The notes beneath the pieces were generated by a model. That model saw only the letters and a program-made list of their open reading frames with translations, had not been told where the DNA came from and ran no database searches. From the NCBI GenBank assembly GCA_963703895.1, contig CAVPFX010000002.1, forward strand, positions 1,364,001 through 1,428,000: a stretch of 64,000 nucleotides of DNA. Reading direction: 5' to 3'. The translations under genes were made by a program, and so were the position numbers. The DNA is from VRUE01 sp963703895 (GTDB lineage: Bacteria; Actinomycetota; Thermoleophilia; Solirubrobacterales; 70-9). This document shows positions 8,539-16,016 of this stretch, piece after piece. Every line of letters begins with the position of its first letter. Position 1 is the first letter of the stretch.

Positions 8539-9108
8539 ATGAAGAAGGTGATTCTGATCATGCTCGCGACCTTGGCGGCGTTGACCGCGCCGATCGCGCA
8601 CGCTGAAACCACCTACACGGTCGTTCTCGCCGGCGGCTCGGCGCAAAATTCGATCCGCATCTGGCTCACCCCCGATGGCCGCAGCTACGTGATCGACTCC
8701 GCCGTGCCGCTCGAAGTCGGCGGCTCGATCTGCGAAAACACCCCCGGCATGCCAACTGAGTTGGTCTGCAAAGCACCCTTGGTGGCGGGCTTCGAAGTCA
8801 ACGGCGGCGAAGGCGACGACGCCGTCTCGGTTTCGAGCGCGATCGAATTGCCGGTGACGATGCGCGGCGGCCTCGGCAACGACACGCTGGTGGGTGGCAG
8901 CGGCCCAGACAAACTGATTGGCGGCGAAGGCAACGACAAGGTCGCCGGTCGCGGTGGGAGCGACGTGCTCTACGGTGGTCCCGGCAACGACGTATTGCTC
9001 GGCGGCTCTGGCAACGACGTACTGCGCGGCGGCAGCACCGACGTTATGAACGGTGGCAGCGGCCACAACACGCTGATCCGCGGCAGCGTGGTCAAGCCCT
9101 CCTCCTAA
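8539..9108 (+). CDS. secreted calcium-binding repeat (RTX-type) protein
   Basis: 189 residues with a Sec signal peptide: Lys-Lys, a hydrophobic core and a likely cleavage after AHA (about residue 22). Residues about 88-175 contain tandem nonapeptides of the form GGxGNDxLx (GGLGNDTLV, GGEGNDKVA, GGPGNDVLL, GGSGNDVLR), which bind Ca2+ in parallel beta-roll turns outside the cell. There is no enzymatic domain and no adjacent type I secretion genes, so a small Sec-exported beta-roll protein is most likely. Its 3' end is 14 nt from the convergent MFS gene. Confidence 0.8.
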   Translation: MKKVILIMLATLAALTAPIAHAETTYTVVLAGGSAQNSIRIWLTPDGRSYVIDSAVPLEVGGSICENTPGMPTELVCKAPLVAGFEVNGGEGDDAVSVSSAIELPVTMRGGLGNDTLVGGSGPDKLIGGEGNDKVAGRGGSDVLYGGPGNDVLLGGSGNDVLRGGSTDVMNGGSGHNTLIRGSVVKPSS

Positions 9109-9122
9109 GGGCCGTCGCGAAC

Positions 9123-10472
9123 TCAGGTCGAGGCGTTCTCGGCCGAGCGCCGCCCGAGCAGGCGGCCGCCGACGAAGAAGAGCGCGACCAGGAAGCCGAC
9201 CAGCGAGAGCGCCGCATCGAGGCGGAAGGCGGCCTGGATGCCGTCGGCGAATGAGGGCTGGGCCGAGAAGACGGTTGTCGTCAATCCCAGGCCGATCGAG
9301 CCGCCGGCGATCTGGAACATGTAGACGATGCCGCCGGCGAGGCTGGTCTGCGATTCGTCGACCGAGGTGACCCCGGCGGTGGTCGCGGTTGGGTAGAAGC
9401 TGCCGATTCCGATCCCGAGCACGACCATGCCCGGAATCAGCGAGGCGTAGCTCGAGCGCGAGGCGACGAGCGAGAAGATGAAGGGCGAGATTGTGATGCA
9501 GCCCGCGCCGACGGTTGCCAGCAGCTTTGCCCCCAAGCGCTCGTAGAGTGGCCCCGCGGCGAACGAGACCGCGGCGAAGGTGGCGAGGAACGGCAGCAGC
9601 CCGACCCCCGCCTCCAGCGGCGAGTAGCCGAGCTGGTGCTGCATGAACTGCGGCAGGTAGAGCAGGGCGGCAAAGAATGTCGCCGACATCAACAGAATCG
9701 CCAAGCAGGAGGCGCGGAAGCTCTCGTTGGCCATCACCTCTCGCGGGATCAATGCGCTCTTGCCGGCGCGGCGCTCGATCGGCACGAAGGCAACAAGCAG
9801 GATCGCCGCCAGGGCGAACAAGCCGATTACCCGCGGGTCGCCAAACCCCCAGTCATCGATCTGATCGAGTCCGACGAGCAGCGCAACGAGGCCGATCGAG
9901 ATCGCCGCGATGCCCGGATAGTCGATCCGCTGCTTGCCCTCGTCGGGCTCGGCGACTTTGACCAGGCGGTGGGTGACGAGCACCGCGAAGACGGAGATTG
10001 GCACGTTGAGGAAGAAGATCCAGCGCCAGCTCAGCGCGTCGGTAAGGACGCCGCCGATCAGCGGCCCGACCGCGTTGCCCAGCCCGGCGGCGCCGATGAT
10101 GATCCCGCCGGCCAGCCCCGCCTTGTCTTCGGGCAGCAGCGCGTAGGTCATGCCAAGGATCGCCGGCCACATCAGCGCCCCGCCGATCCCCATCAGCGTC
10201 CGCGTCGCGATCAGCCAGGTCTCGCTCTGCGCCGCGCCACCCAGCGCCGACATCGAGGCGAAGATCGCGGTGCCGAGGAAGAAGGCGTTGCGGCGGCCGA
10301 ACATGTCGGCCAGCCGCCCGCCGGTAACGATCATTACGCCGAAGGTCAGCGCGTAGGCGTTGACCACCCACTGGATCGTGTTGATATTGGTGTCGAAGTC
10401 CTTCTCCATCGTCGGCAGGGCGACGTTGATCGCGGAGAAGTCATTGGCGATCACCACCACGGCGATCCCCAT
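9123..10472 (-). CDS. MFS drug exporter, DHA2 (EmrB/QacA) family
   Basis: 449-residue multi-spanning membrane transporter. Family signatures: the loop 2-3 motif GGRLADMFGRRNAF (about 51-64), helix 4-5 GIGGALMWPAILGM, and the antiporter motif C region GLGNAVGPLIGGVL, typical of H+-coupled drug efflux. The ATG at 10472 begins inside the expected first helix. Upstream codons in frame continue the homology (RSTWFALFA) up to a TAG, but contain no ATG, GTG or TTG, so either the protein starts here or it uses a non-canonical codon. Divergent from leuA; no regulator gene is attached. Confidence 0.85.
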   Translation of the reverse strand: MGIAVVVIANDFSAINVALPTMEKDFDTNINTIQWVVNAYALTFGVMIVTGGRLADMFGRRNAFFLGTAIFASMSALGGAAQSETWLIATRTLMGIGGALMWPAILGMTYALLPEDKAGLAGGIIIGAAGLGNAVGPLIGGVLTDALSWRWIFFLNVPISVFAVLVTHRLVKVAEPDEGKQRIDYPGIAAISIGLVALLVGLDQIDDWGFGDPRVIGLFALAAILLVAFVPIERRAGKSALIPREVMANESFRASCLAILLMSATFFAALLYLPQFMQHQLGYSPLEAGVGLLPFLATFAAVSFAAGPLYERLGAKLLATVGAGCITISPFIFSLVASRSSYASLIPGMVVLGIGIGSFYPTATTAGVTSVDESQTSLAGGIVYMFQIAGGSIGLGLTTTVFSAQPSFADGIQAAFRLDAALSLVGFLVALFFVGGRLLGRRSAENAST

Positions 10473-10564
10473 TGCGAAGAGGGCAAACCAGGTCGAGCGG
10501 GGGATCGAGCTTGAGGAAACCTCGCTTGCGATGCGCGCAGCCTACGCTAAGCTGAGGCGACCGA

Positions 10565-10624
10565 ATGACGCACCGGCCCGACAGCCTCGCGCTTCTCCTT
10601 CTCCTCCCCCTCCGGGGGGAATAG
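10565..10624 (+). CDS. candidate leucine leader peptide upstream of leuA
   Basis: A 19-codon ORF encodes MTHRPDSLALLLLLPLRGE, with seven Leu codons (all CTC or CTT), five of them consecutive. A Shine-Dalgarno-like TGAGG ends 7 nt before the ATG. It stops 67 nt before the leuA GTG. The Leu codon run 10595-10603 is the exact complement of 10674-10682, which leads into the leuA ribosome-binding site. Leader peptides before leuA are known in other actinobacteria. Its role here is inferred from sequence alone. Confidence 0.75.
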   Translation: MTHRPDSLALLLLLPLRGE

Positions 10625-10691
10625 CGCTGGGCGGCGCGATAGCCGCGAGAGACAAGGTCATTCGAGAGAAGCAGAGAAGGAGGAGGACCCA
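10595..10691 (+). promoter_or_regulatory. candidate translational attenuator of leuA
   Basis: CTCCTTCTC (10595-10603, Leu codons 11-13 of the leader) can pair with GAGAAGGAG (10674-10682), which overlaps the purine-rich leuA Shine-Dalgarno AGGAGG (10681-10686; 5-nt spacer to GTG). A ribosome stalled on Leu codons would cover the 5' strand and free the leuA site. The segment between (GCGCTGGGCGGCGCGATAGC and following) can fold locally as a competing hairpin. Confidence 0.6.
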
Positions 10692-12278
10692 GTGGCACCA
10701 GTAGGCGACGCAAACCGCGTCCACATCTTCGACACCACACTGCGCGACGGCGAGCAGTCGCCGGGCATTTCGCTGAACACCGGGGAGAAGGTCGAGATCG
10801 CCCAGCAGCTCGCCCGCCTGGGAGTCGACGTGATCGAGGCCGGCTTCCCGATCACCTCGCCCGGTGACTTCGAGGCGGTCGAGGCGATCGCCCGCCAGGT
10901 CGAGGGTCCGGTGATCTGCGGCCTGGCCCGCACTCACAAGGCGGACATCGACGCCGCTTGGGGCGCGATCAAGGATGCGGCCAGACCCCGTATCCACACC
11001 TTCATCTCGACCTCCGACATCCACATTGAGCACCAGCTGCAGACCGACCGCGAGGACGTCAAGGGGCAGGCGCGGGCAGCCGTCACCCTGGCCAAGTCCT
11101 ACTGTGAGGACGTCGAGTTCTCGCCGATGGACGCGACCCGCGCCGACATCGAGTTCACCGCCGAGGTCTGCGCAATCGCGGTCGAGGAGGGCGCGACCGT
11201 GATCAACGTTCCCGACACGGTCGGCTACACGACGCCGGAGGAGTACGCCGAGTACTGGCGGCGACTGTACGAGCTGGTGCCGGGACTGCGCGAGGTCGAG
11301 GCCTCGGTCCACTGCCACGACGACCTGGGTCTGGCCGTCGCCAACTCCTACGCCGGCGTGCTGGCTGGGGCACGGCAGGTCGAGTGCGCCGTTAACGGCA
11401 TCGGCGAGCGAGCGGGCAATTGCTCGCTGGAGGAGATCGTGATGCTGGTAAAGGTTCGCGAGGACGTCCACGGCCTGACGACCGGGATCAACACCCGCGA
11501 GCTGGCCCGCACCAGCCGCATGGTCTCGCGCCTGACCGGCTACGCGATCCAGCCCAACAAGGCGATCGTCGGCCGCAACGCCTTTGCCCACGAGTCCGGC
11601 ATCCACCAGGACGGCGTGCTGAAGGAGCGCACCACCTACGAGATCATGGACGCGACCGAGGTCGGCCTGGAGTCGAACTCGATCGTGCTGGGCAAGCACT
11701 CCGGCCGCCACGCCCTGCGCGACGCGCTGGACCAGCTGGGCTTCAAGGTCGAGGGCAACGCTCTGAACGCCGCTTTCAAGCGCTTCAAGGAGGTCGCCGA
11801 CCGCAAGAAGCAGGTGACCGCGCTGGATCTGGAGGCGATCGTCTCCGACGAGATGCGCGAGAAGGACGATTCCCACGAGCTGGCCTGGTTCGAGGTCGAG
11901 GCCGGCTCGCGCCGCGAGCCGGTCGCCCGCGTCGCGGTGAAGATGCCCTCCGGCGAGGAGTCGGTCGGCGAGTCGAGCGGCGACGGCCCGGTCGACGCGA
12001 TCTTCCGCGCGATCCAGAAGGCTGCCGACACCGAGTGCGAGCTGCGCCAGTACACGGTCGAGGCCGTGACCGGGGGGGAGGACGCCCTCGGTCAGGTGAC
12101 CGTGATGCTGCGCGCCGCCGGCCGCCTGGCCACCGGCCAAGGCGTCGCCACGGACATCCTCGAGGCTTCGGCGCGTGCCTATGTGCGAGCGCTGTCCAAC
12201 GCCCTGGAGGGCGCCGCAATCCGCGAGGCGGAGGCGGCAACCGCCGAGGCCGCGGTCGAGCGCACTCCGGGCCCGTAA
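10692..12278 (+). CDS. leuA: 2-isopropylmalate synthase LeuA
   Basis: Condenses acetyl-CoA with 2-oxoisovalerate, the committed leucine step. 528 residues from GTG 10692, which follows AGGAGG by 5 nt. Catalytic barrel: DTTLRDGEQSPG from residue 14, metal-binding VHCHDDLG near 205, GIGERAGN near 237, and FAHESGIHQDGVLK near 303. The C-terminal regulatory domain (about 390-510) that normally binds leucine is present (MPSGEESVGESSGDGPVDAIF). It is the type 1 form that resembles citramalate synthases but keeps the LeuA signature. Expression is probably set by the leader described at 10565-10691. Confidence 0.96.
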   Translation: MAPVGDANRVHIFDTTLRDGEQSPGISLNTGEKVEIAQQLARLGVDVIEAGFPITSPGDFEAVEAIARQVEGPVICGLARTHKADIDAAWGAIKDAARPRIHTFISTSDIHIEHQLQTDREDVKGQARAAVTLAKSYCEDVEFSPMDATRADIEFTAEVCAIAVEEGATVINVPDTVGYTTPEEYAEYWRRLYELVPGLREVEASVHCHDDLGLAVANSYAGVLAGARQVECAVNGIGERAGNCSLEEIVMLVKVREDVHGLTTGINTRELARTSRMVSRLTGYAIQPNKAIVGRNAFAHESGIHQDGVLKERTTYEIMDATEVGLESNSIVLGKHSGRHALRDALDQLGFKVEGNALNAAFKRFKEVADRKKQVTALDLEAIVSDEMREKDDSHELAWFEVEAGSRREPVARVAVKMPSGEESVGESSGDGPVDAIFRAIQKAADTECELRQYTVEAVTGGEDALGQVTVMLRAAGRLATGQGVATDILEASARAYVRALSNALEGAAIREAEAATAEAAVERTPGP

Positions 12279-12341
12279 GACGTCACACATCCGTGCGCCG
12301 CCGCGCGCCACCCGTAGCGCCGGGCATGTCACCGTCGCTTC

Positions 12342-13319
12342 GTGTCCGCCGAGTCCGTCTCAGACCCCGCTATATGTTGGCGAAGACGGACTCGGCGAAT
12401 CGACGGGGAGGTGGCGAGACTCGCCGAGAAACAGCACGGGGTTGTGGGACGAAGGCAGCTCGTTGATATTGGATTGAGCGAGCGCGCTGTCGAGCATCGC
12501 GTCGCGATGGGTCGACTGCATCCGGTTGGACGTGGGGTGTATGCCGTCGGGCACAAAGGAATCTCACCGCTAGGGCGATCGATGGCGGCCGTGTTGGCCT
12601 GTGGCCTTGGCGCAGTCCTGAGTCACCGATCCGCCGCAACACTGTGGGGTATTCGTGGCCCGGTGGGTGGGGCTGTGGACGTGACGGTTTCACATAGGAG
12701 CAAGTCCTCAGCTCGGATTCGCCGCCACCTTGTCAGGCTGCCCGCTGACGAGATCACGATGTGCGAAGGGATTTCCGTGACGATCGCCCCGCGCACGATC
12801 TTCGACTTGGCGGCTAGCTCATCGGTCGACCGGATCGAGCACGACATCCGCCAGCTCGAATTCCTGCGGCTCTATGACCGACTGTCATTTCTCGATTTGG
12901 TTGAGCGTTATCCGGGTCGGCGTGGGCTGCGTAGAATCCAAGCGGCTCTGGCCCGTGTGGAAACGCTGCCCGCCGGGCGTATCAGGAGCAGGCTGGAGGA
13001 ACGCTTCCTGCCGTTCCTGCGGCGCCACGATCTGCCGCGACCGCGCCTCAACGACTGGATCACGGTGGGCGAGGAGCGATTCCAGGTCGATTGCCATTGG
13101 TCCGGTACGGGGCAGGTGGTCGAGCTCGACAGCTGGGAAGCGCACGGCACGAAGTCTGCCTTCAGGGAGGATCGCGCCCGTGATCGGGTCCTGCGCACCG
13201 CGGGCTACGACGTGACGCGCATCTCCTGGGCTCAGCTTGATGACGAACCGGAGGCCGTCGCGGCGGATCTGCGGGTGCTGTTGAAGCGCGCAAGCGTCTC
13301 CAGACGCCACCGCTCCTGA
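12342..13319 (+). CDS. AbiEi-type winged-helix / DUF559-like nuclease-fold protein
   Basis: 325 residues. The N-terminal part (about 20-70: EVARLAEKQHGVVGRRQLVDIGLS...GRGVYAVG, in pieces) matches the AbiEi antitoxin-like winged helix common in actinobacteria. The C-terminal part (about 255-315) ends in a Vsr/DUF559-like restriction-endonuclease fold with the D/E pattern FQVDCHW, VELDSWEAHG and YDVTRISWAQL. These proteins are often annotated as type IV antitoxin-like; their function is not settled. There is no adjacent AbiEii toxin gene. The only canonical upstream start is GTG 12342. A 14-bp inverted repeat covers the first codons. Confidence 0.7.
   Translation: MSAESVSDPAICWRRRTRRIDGEVARLAEKQHGVVGRRQLVDIGLSERAVEHRVAMGRLHPVGRGVYAVGHKGISPLGRSMAAVLACGLGAVLSHRSAATLWGIRGPVGGAVDVTVSHRSKSSARIRRHLVRLPADEITMCEGISVTIAPRTIFDLAASSSVDRIEHDIRQLEFLRLYDRLSFLDLVERYPGRRGLRRIQAALARVETLPAGRIRSRLEERFLPFLRRHDLPRPRLNDWITVGEERFQVDCHWSGTGQVVELDSWEAHGTKSAFREDRARDRVLRTAGYDVTRISWAQLDDEPEAVAADLRVLLKRASVSRRHRS
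12347..12397. repeat. 14-bp perfect inverted repeat after leuA
   Basis: CGCCGAGTCCGTCT (12347-12360) is repeated inverted at 12384-12397 with a 23-nt loop. It lies about 70 nt after the leuA stop and across the first codons of the next gene, so it may terminate leuA transcription or control translation of the downstream protein. No U tract follows. Confidence 0.6.
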
Positions 13320-13425
13320 GCTTGCTCCGAGATCTCAATACAACTGTATGTGATAACGTACGCAAATCACCGTTACCACCGACAAACGTCCCGGGCAAAG
13401 CGCGACCGCCGCCGGTGGCGAGATC
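13320..13425 (+). promoter_or_regulatory. AT-rich promoter/operator region of the XRE-cupin gene
   Basis: The segment 13336-13376 is conspicuously AT-rich against its surroundings and contains TACAACTGTATGTGATAACG followed by an imperfect inverted pair (GATAACG and CGTTACC). The -35/-10 spacing is not clear, so I mark the region, not precise boxes. Autoregulation would be usual for this family. Confidence 0.4.
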
Positions 13426-13980
13426 GTGATAGGCAGCCGGGTTCATGCCCTGCGCGAGGCGATGGGATTGTCGCTGCGTGACTTGGGCGAGCGCTCGGGC
13501 GTCAGCGCGCCGATGCTCTCGCAGGTCGAGCGGGGGGAGACGAGCCCGACCCTGGCCGTGGCCGCGAAGATCGCCGCTGGCCTGGAGCTGACGCTCTCGC
13601 AGCTGCTGCGCCTCGACGAGGGCGAGCACGTCGCGGTCAGCCGCGCTGGCGATCGGCGCACCATGGAGCGCGGGGGACACCGCTTCGAGGAGTTGACGCC
13701 ACCGCTGCCCGGACAGCGGGCCGACGTCTCGCTGCACACGCTCGAGTCCGGCGCCACAACCGGCGGCCGCGGCGACCCGCCGATGCACGAGCCCGGCAGT
13801 CGCGAGACCGCGGTCGTCCTCGCCGGCACCCTGGTCCTCGTCGTCGACGGCACTCGCCACGAGCTGAACGAGGGCGACAGCGTCACCTTCGATGCCGATC
13901 TTCCCCATCATTTTGAGAACGAAGGCGACGAAGCAACCCGCTTCTTCGCCGTAATCGCCGCAGGCCTGAGGAGGGGCTAG
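13426..13980 (+). CDS. XRE-family transcriptional regulator with cupin domain
   Basis: 184 residues. An N-terminal helix-turn-helix of the Cro/CI type (RVHALREAMGLSLRDLGERSG followed by SQVERGETSPTL, about 5-43) is joined to a C-terminal cupin (about 110-180: MHEPGSRETAVVLAGTL...LNEGDSVTFDADLPHHFEN, in pieces). This layout is that of small-molecule-responsive repressors and activators. It reads toward leuC, 78 nt away, so leuCD control is a reasonable guess. GTG start 13426. The 105 nt upstream hold the only AT-rich patch here (TACAACTGTATGTGATAAC), a likely promoter/operator. Confidence 0.8.
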   Translation: MIGSRVHALREAMGLSLRDLGERSGVSAPMLSQVERGETSPTLAVAAKIAAGLELTLSQLLRLDEGEHVAVSRAGDRRTMERGGHRFEELTPPLPGQRADVSLHTLESGATTGGRGDPPMHEPGSRETAVVLAGTLVLVVDGTRHELNEGDSVTFDADLPHHFENEGDEATRFFAVIAAGLRRG

Positions 13981-14058
13981 TGGCCCCCGGACGCGGGAGT
14001 GAGGAGCAAGATTTCCGGTGACTATTAGTGCGACGAACGAGAGCAGAGGAGGCCACGA

Positions 14059-15450
14059 TTGACCATGCCGCAAACCATGTTCGACAAGCTCTGGGAGGCC
14101 CACGAGGTCTCCGACGGCCTGATCTACATCGATCTGCACCTGGTCCACGAGGTCACCTCACCCCAGGCCTTCGACGGCCTGCGCCTGGCCAGCCGCCCGG
14201 TGCGTCGTCCCGACAAGACTCTGGCCACCGCCGATCACAACACCCCTACCGACGGCACTATGGCGGCGCGGCTGATCGCCGACGAGCTCTCGCGGGTCCA
14301 GGTCGAAACGCTGGAGCGCAATTGCGAGGAGTTCGGCATCCCCGTCTACTCGCTGGGCTCCGATCGACAGGGGATCGTCCACGTAATCGGGCCGGAGCTG
14401 GGAGTGACCCAGCCAGGCATGACGATCGTCTGTGGCGACAGCCACACGTCGACGCACGGAGCCTTCGGCTCACTGGCGTTCGGCATCGGCACCTCCGAGG
14501 TCGAGCATGTGCTGGCGACCCAGTGCCTGGTGCAGAAGCGGCCGAAGACGATGCGGATCTCCTACTCGGGCGCGCTTGGCTCAGGGGTCACGCCCAAGGA
14601 CCTGATCCTGGCGACGATCGGGCGCCTCGGCACCGGCGGCATGACCAGCTACGCGGTCGAGTACGCCGGCCCGGCGATCGAGGCCCTGGAGATGCCCGGC
14701 CGGATGACGATCTGCAACATGACGATCGAGGGCGGCGGCCGCGCCGGCATGATCGCCCCCGACGAGAAGACGATCGAGTGGGTTCGCGGCCGCCCAGGCG
14801 CCCCCACGGACTTCGACGCCGCCGCTGAGCGCTGGCGGCAGCTCCCGAGTGACGACGGCGCCGCCTTCGACACCGAGGTCGATGTCGACGCCGGCGCGAT
14901 CTCGCCGATGGTCACCTGGGGCACCAACCCCGGCATGGTCTGCGAGGTCACCGACAGCGTTCCCGACCCGGCGGCGATGGACTCGCCCGCCGATCGCGAG
15001 TCCGCCGAACGCGCCCTCACCTATATGGGCCTGAGCGCCGGCACGCCGATGACCGAGGTGGCGCCCGAACGGGTCTTCATCGGCTCCTGCACCAACTCGC
15101 GGATCGAGGATCTGCGCGAGGCCGCCGAGATCGTCGACGGCCGTAGGGTCGCCGGCTCGGTGCGGGCGATGGTCGTGCCCGGCTCCCAGCAGGTCAAGGC
15201 CAACGCCGAAGCCGAGGGGCTGCACGACGTCTTCCGCTCCGCCGGCTTCGAATGGCGCGAGGCGGGCTGCTCGATGTGTCTGGGAATGAACCCCGACACG
15301 CTGATCGAGGGCGAGCGCTGCGCCTCCACCTCGAACCGCAATTTCGAGGGACGCCAGGGCAAGGGCGGCCGCACTCACCTGGTCAGCCCGAAGATGGCCG
15401 CGGCGGCGGCGATCGAGGGACATTTCGTCGACATCAGAGATTGGAGCTGA
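14059..15450 (+). CDS. leuC: 3-isopropylmalate dehydratase large subunit LeuC
   Basis: Aconitase-family subunit that isomerises 2- to 3-isopropylmalate with LeuD. 463 residues. The three [4Fe-4S] ligands are Cys344 (GSCTNSRIEDL) and Cys404/Cys407 (CSMCLGMNPD). Substrate-site segments ATADHNTPT (57-65) and CGDSHTSTHGAFG (125-137) are conserved. TTG 14059 is preferred because AGAGGAGG ends 6 nt before it; ATG 14065 is the alternative. The downstream leuD starts 2 nt after the stop. Confidence 0.96.
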   Translation: MTMPQTMFDKLWEAHEVSDGLIYIDLHLVHEVTSPQAFDGLRLASRPVRRPDKTLATADHNTPTDGTMAARLIADELSRVQVETLERNCEEFGIPVYSLGSDRQGIVHVIGPELGVTQPGMTIVCGDSHTSTHGAFGSLAFGIGTSEVEHVLATQCLVQKRPKTMRISYSGALGSGVTPKDLILATIGRLGTGGMTSYAVEYAGPAIEALEMPGRMTICNMTIEGGGRAGMIAPDEKTIEWVRGRPGAPTDFDAAAERWRQLPSDDGAAFDTEVDVDAGAISPMVTWGTNPGMVCEVTDSVPDPAAMDSPADRESAERALTYMGLSAGTPMTEVAPERVFIGSCTNSRIEDLREAAEIVDGRRVAGSVRAMVVPGSQQVKANAEAEGLHDVFRSAGFEWREAGCSMCLGMNPDTLIEGERCASTSNRNFEGRQGKGGRTHLVSPKMAAAAAIEGHFVDIRDWS

Positions 15451-15452
15451 AG

Positions 15453-16016
15453 ATGCGACCGATAGACGTGATCGAGGGCAAGGTCTCGGTGCTGGACCGG
15501 GCCGACGTCGATACCGATCAGATCATCCCCAAGCAGTTCCTCAAGCGGGTCGAGCGGACCGGCTTCGGCGAGTTCCTCTTCTACGACTGGATCCGCGACG
15601 GCGAGATCGAGCTGGAGCCGAACCCGATCCTCGTCACCGGGGCGAACTTCGGCTGCGGCTCCTCACGCGAGCACGCTCCCTGGGCGCTGGAGGACTTCGG
15701 CTTCCAGGCGATCGTCGCGCCGTCCTTCGCCGACATCTTCTACTCCAACTGCACCAAGGTCGGGCTGCTGCCGGCGATCCTCGACGAGGAGCATTGCCGC
15801 GCCGTCGCCGAGGCGGGCGAGGCTCGCATCGACGTCGACGACGAGACCGTCACCTGCGCCGCGGGTGTCTTCAAATTCGAGGTCGAGCACGACGTCAAGC
15901 ACCGCCTCCTCAACGGCCTCGACGACATCGGCATCACGCTCGAGAACGCCGGCGCGATCGACAGCTTCGAGCAGGCGGGCGGGGCCGAGCGCGGGCCGGT
16001 AACGACGGCGATCTGA
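15453..16016 (+). CDS. leuD: 3-isopropylmalate dehydratase small subunit LeuD
   Basis: 187-residue partner of LeuC forming the swivelling domain of isopropylmalate isomerase. The signature ADVDTDQIIPKQFLKR (about 19-34) and the substrate loop GANFGCGSSREHAPWAL (about 63-79) are intact. ATG 15453 lies 2 nt after leuC; a longer in-frame reading exists but would overlap leuC. Its stop shares one base with the methyltransferase ATG (TGATG), so that gene is translationally coupled. Confidence 0.96.
   Translation: MRPIDVIEGKVSVLDRADVDTDQIIPKQFLKRVERTGFGEFLFYDWIRDGEIELEPNPILVTGANFGCGSSREHAPWALEDFGFQAIVAPSFADIFYSNCTKVGLLPAILDEEHCRAVAEAGEARIDVDDETVTCAAGVFKFEVEHDVKHRLLNGLDDIGITLENAGAIDSFEQAGGAERGPVTTAI

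Noticed and set aside
13162..14148. Long leftward frame opposite the XRE-cupin gene.
   Set aside because: Typical antisense frame of G+C-rich coding DNA: low-complexity composition and no domain, while the sense strand has clear HTH and cupin motifs.
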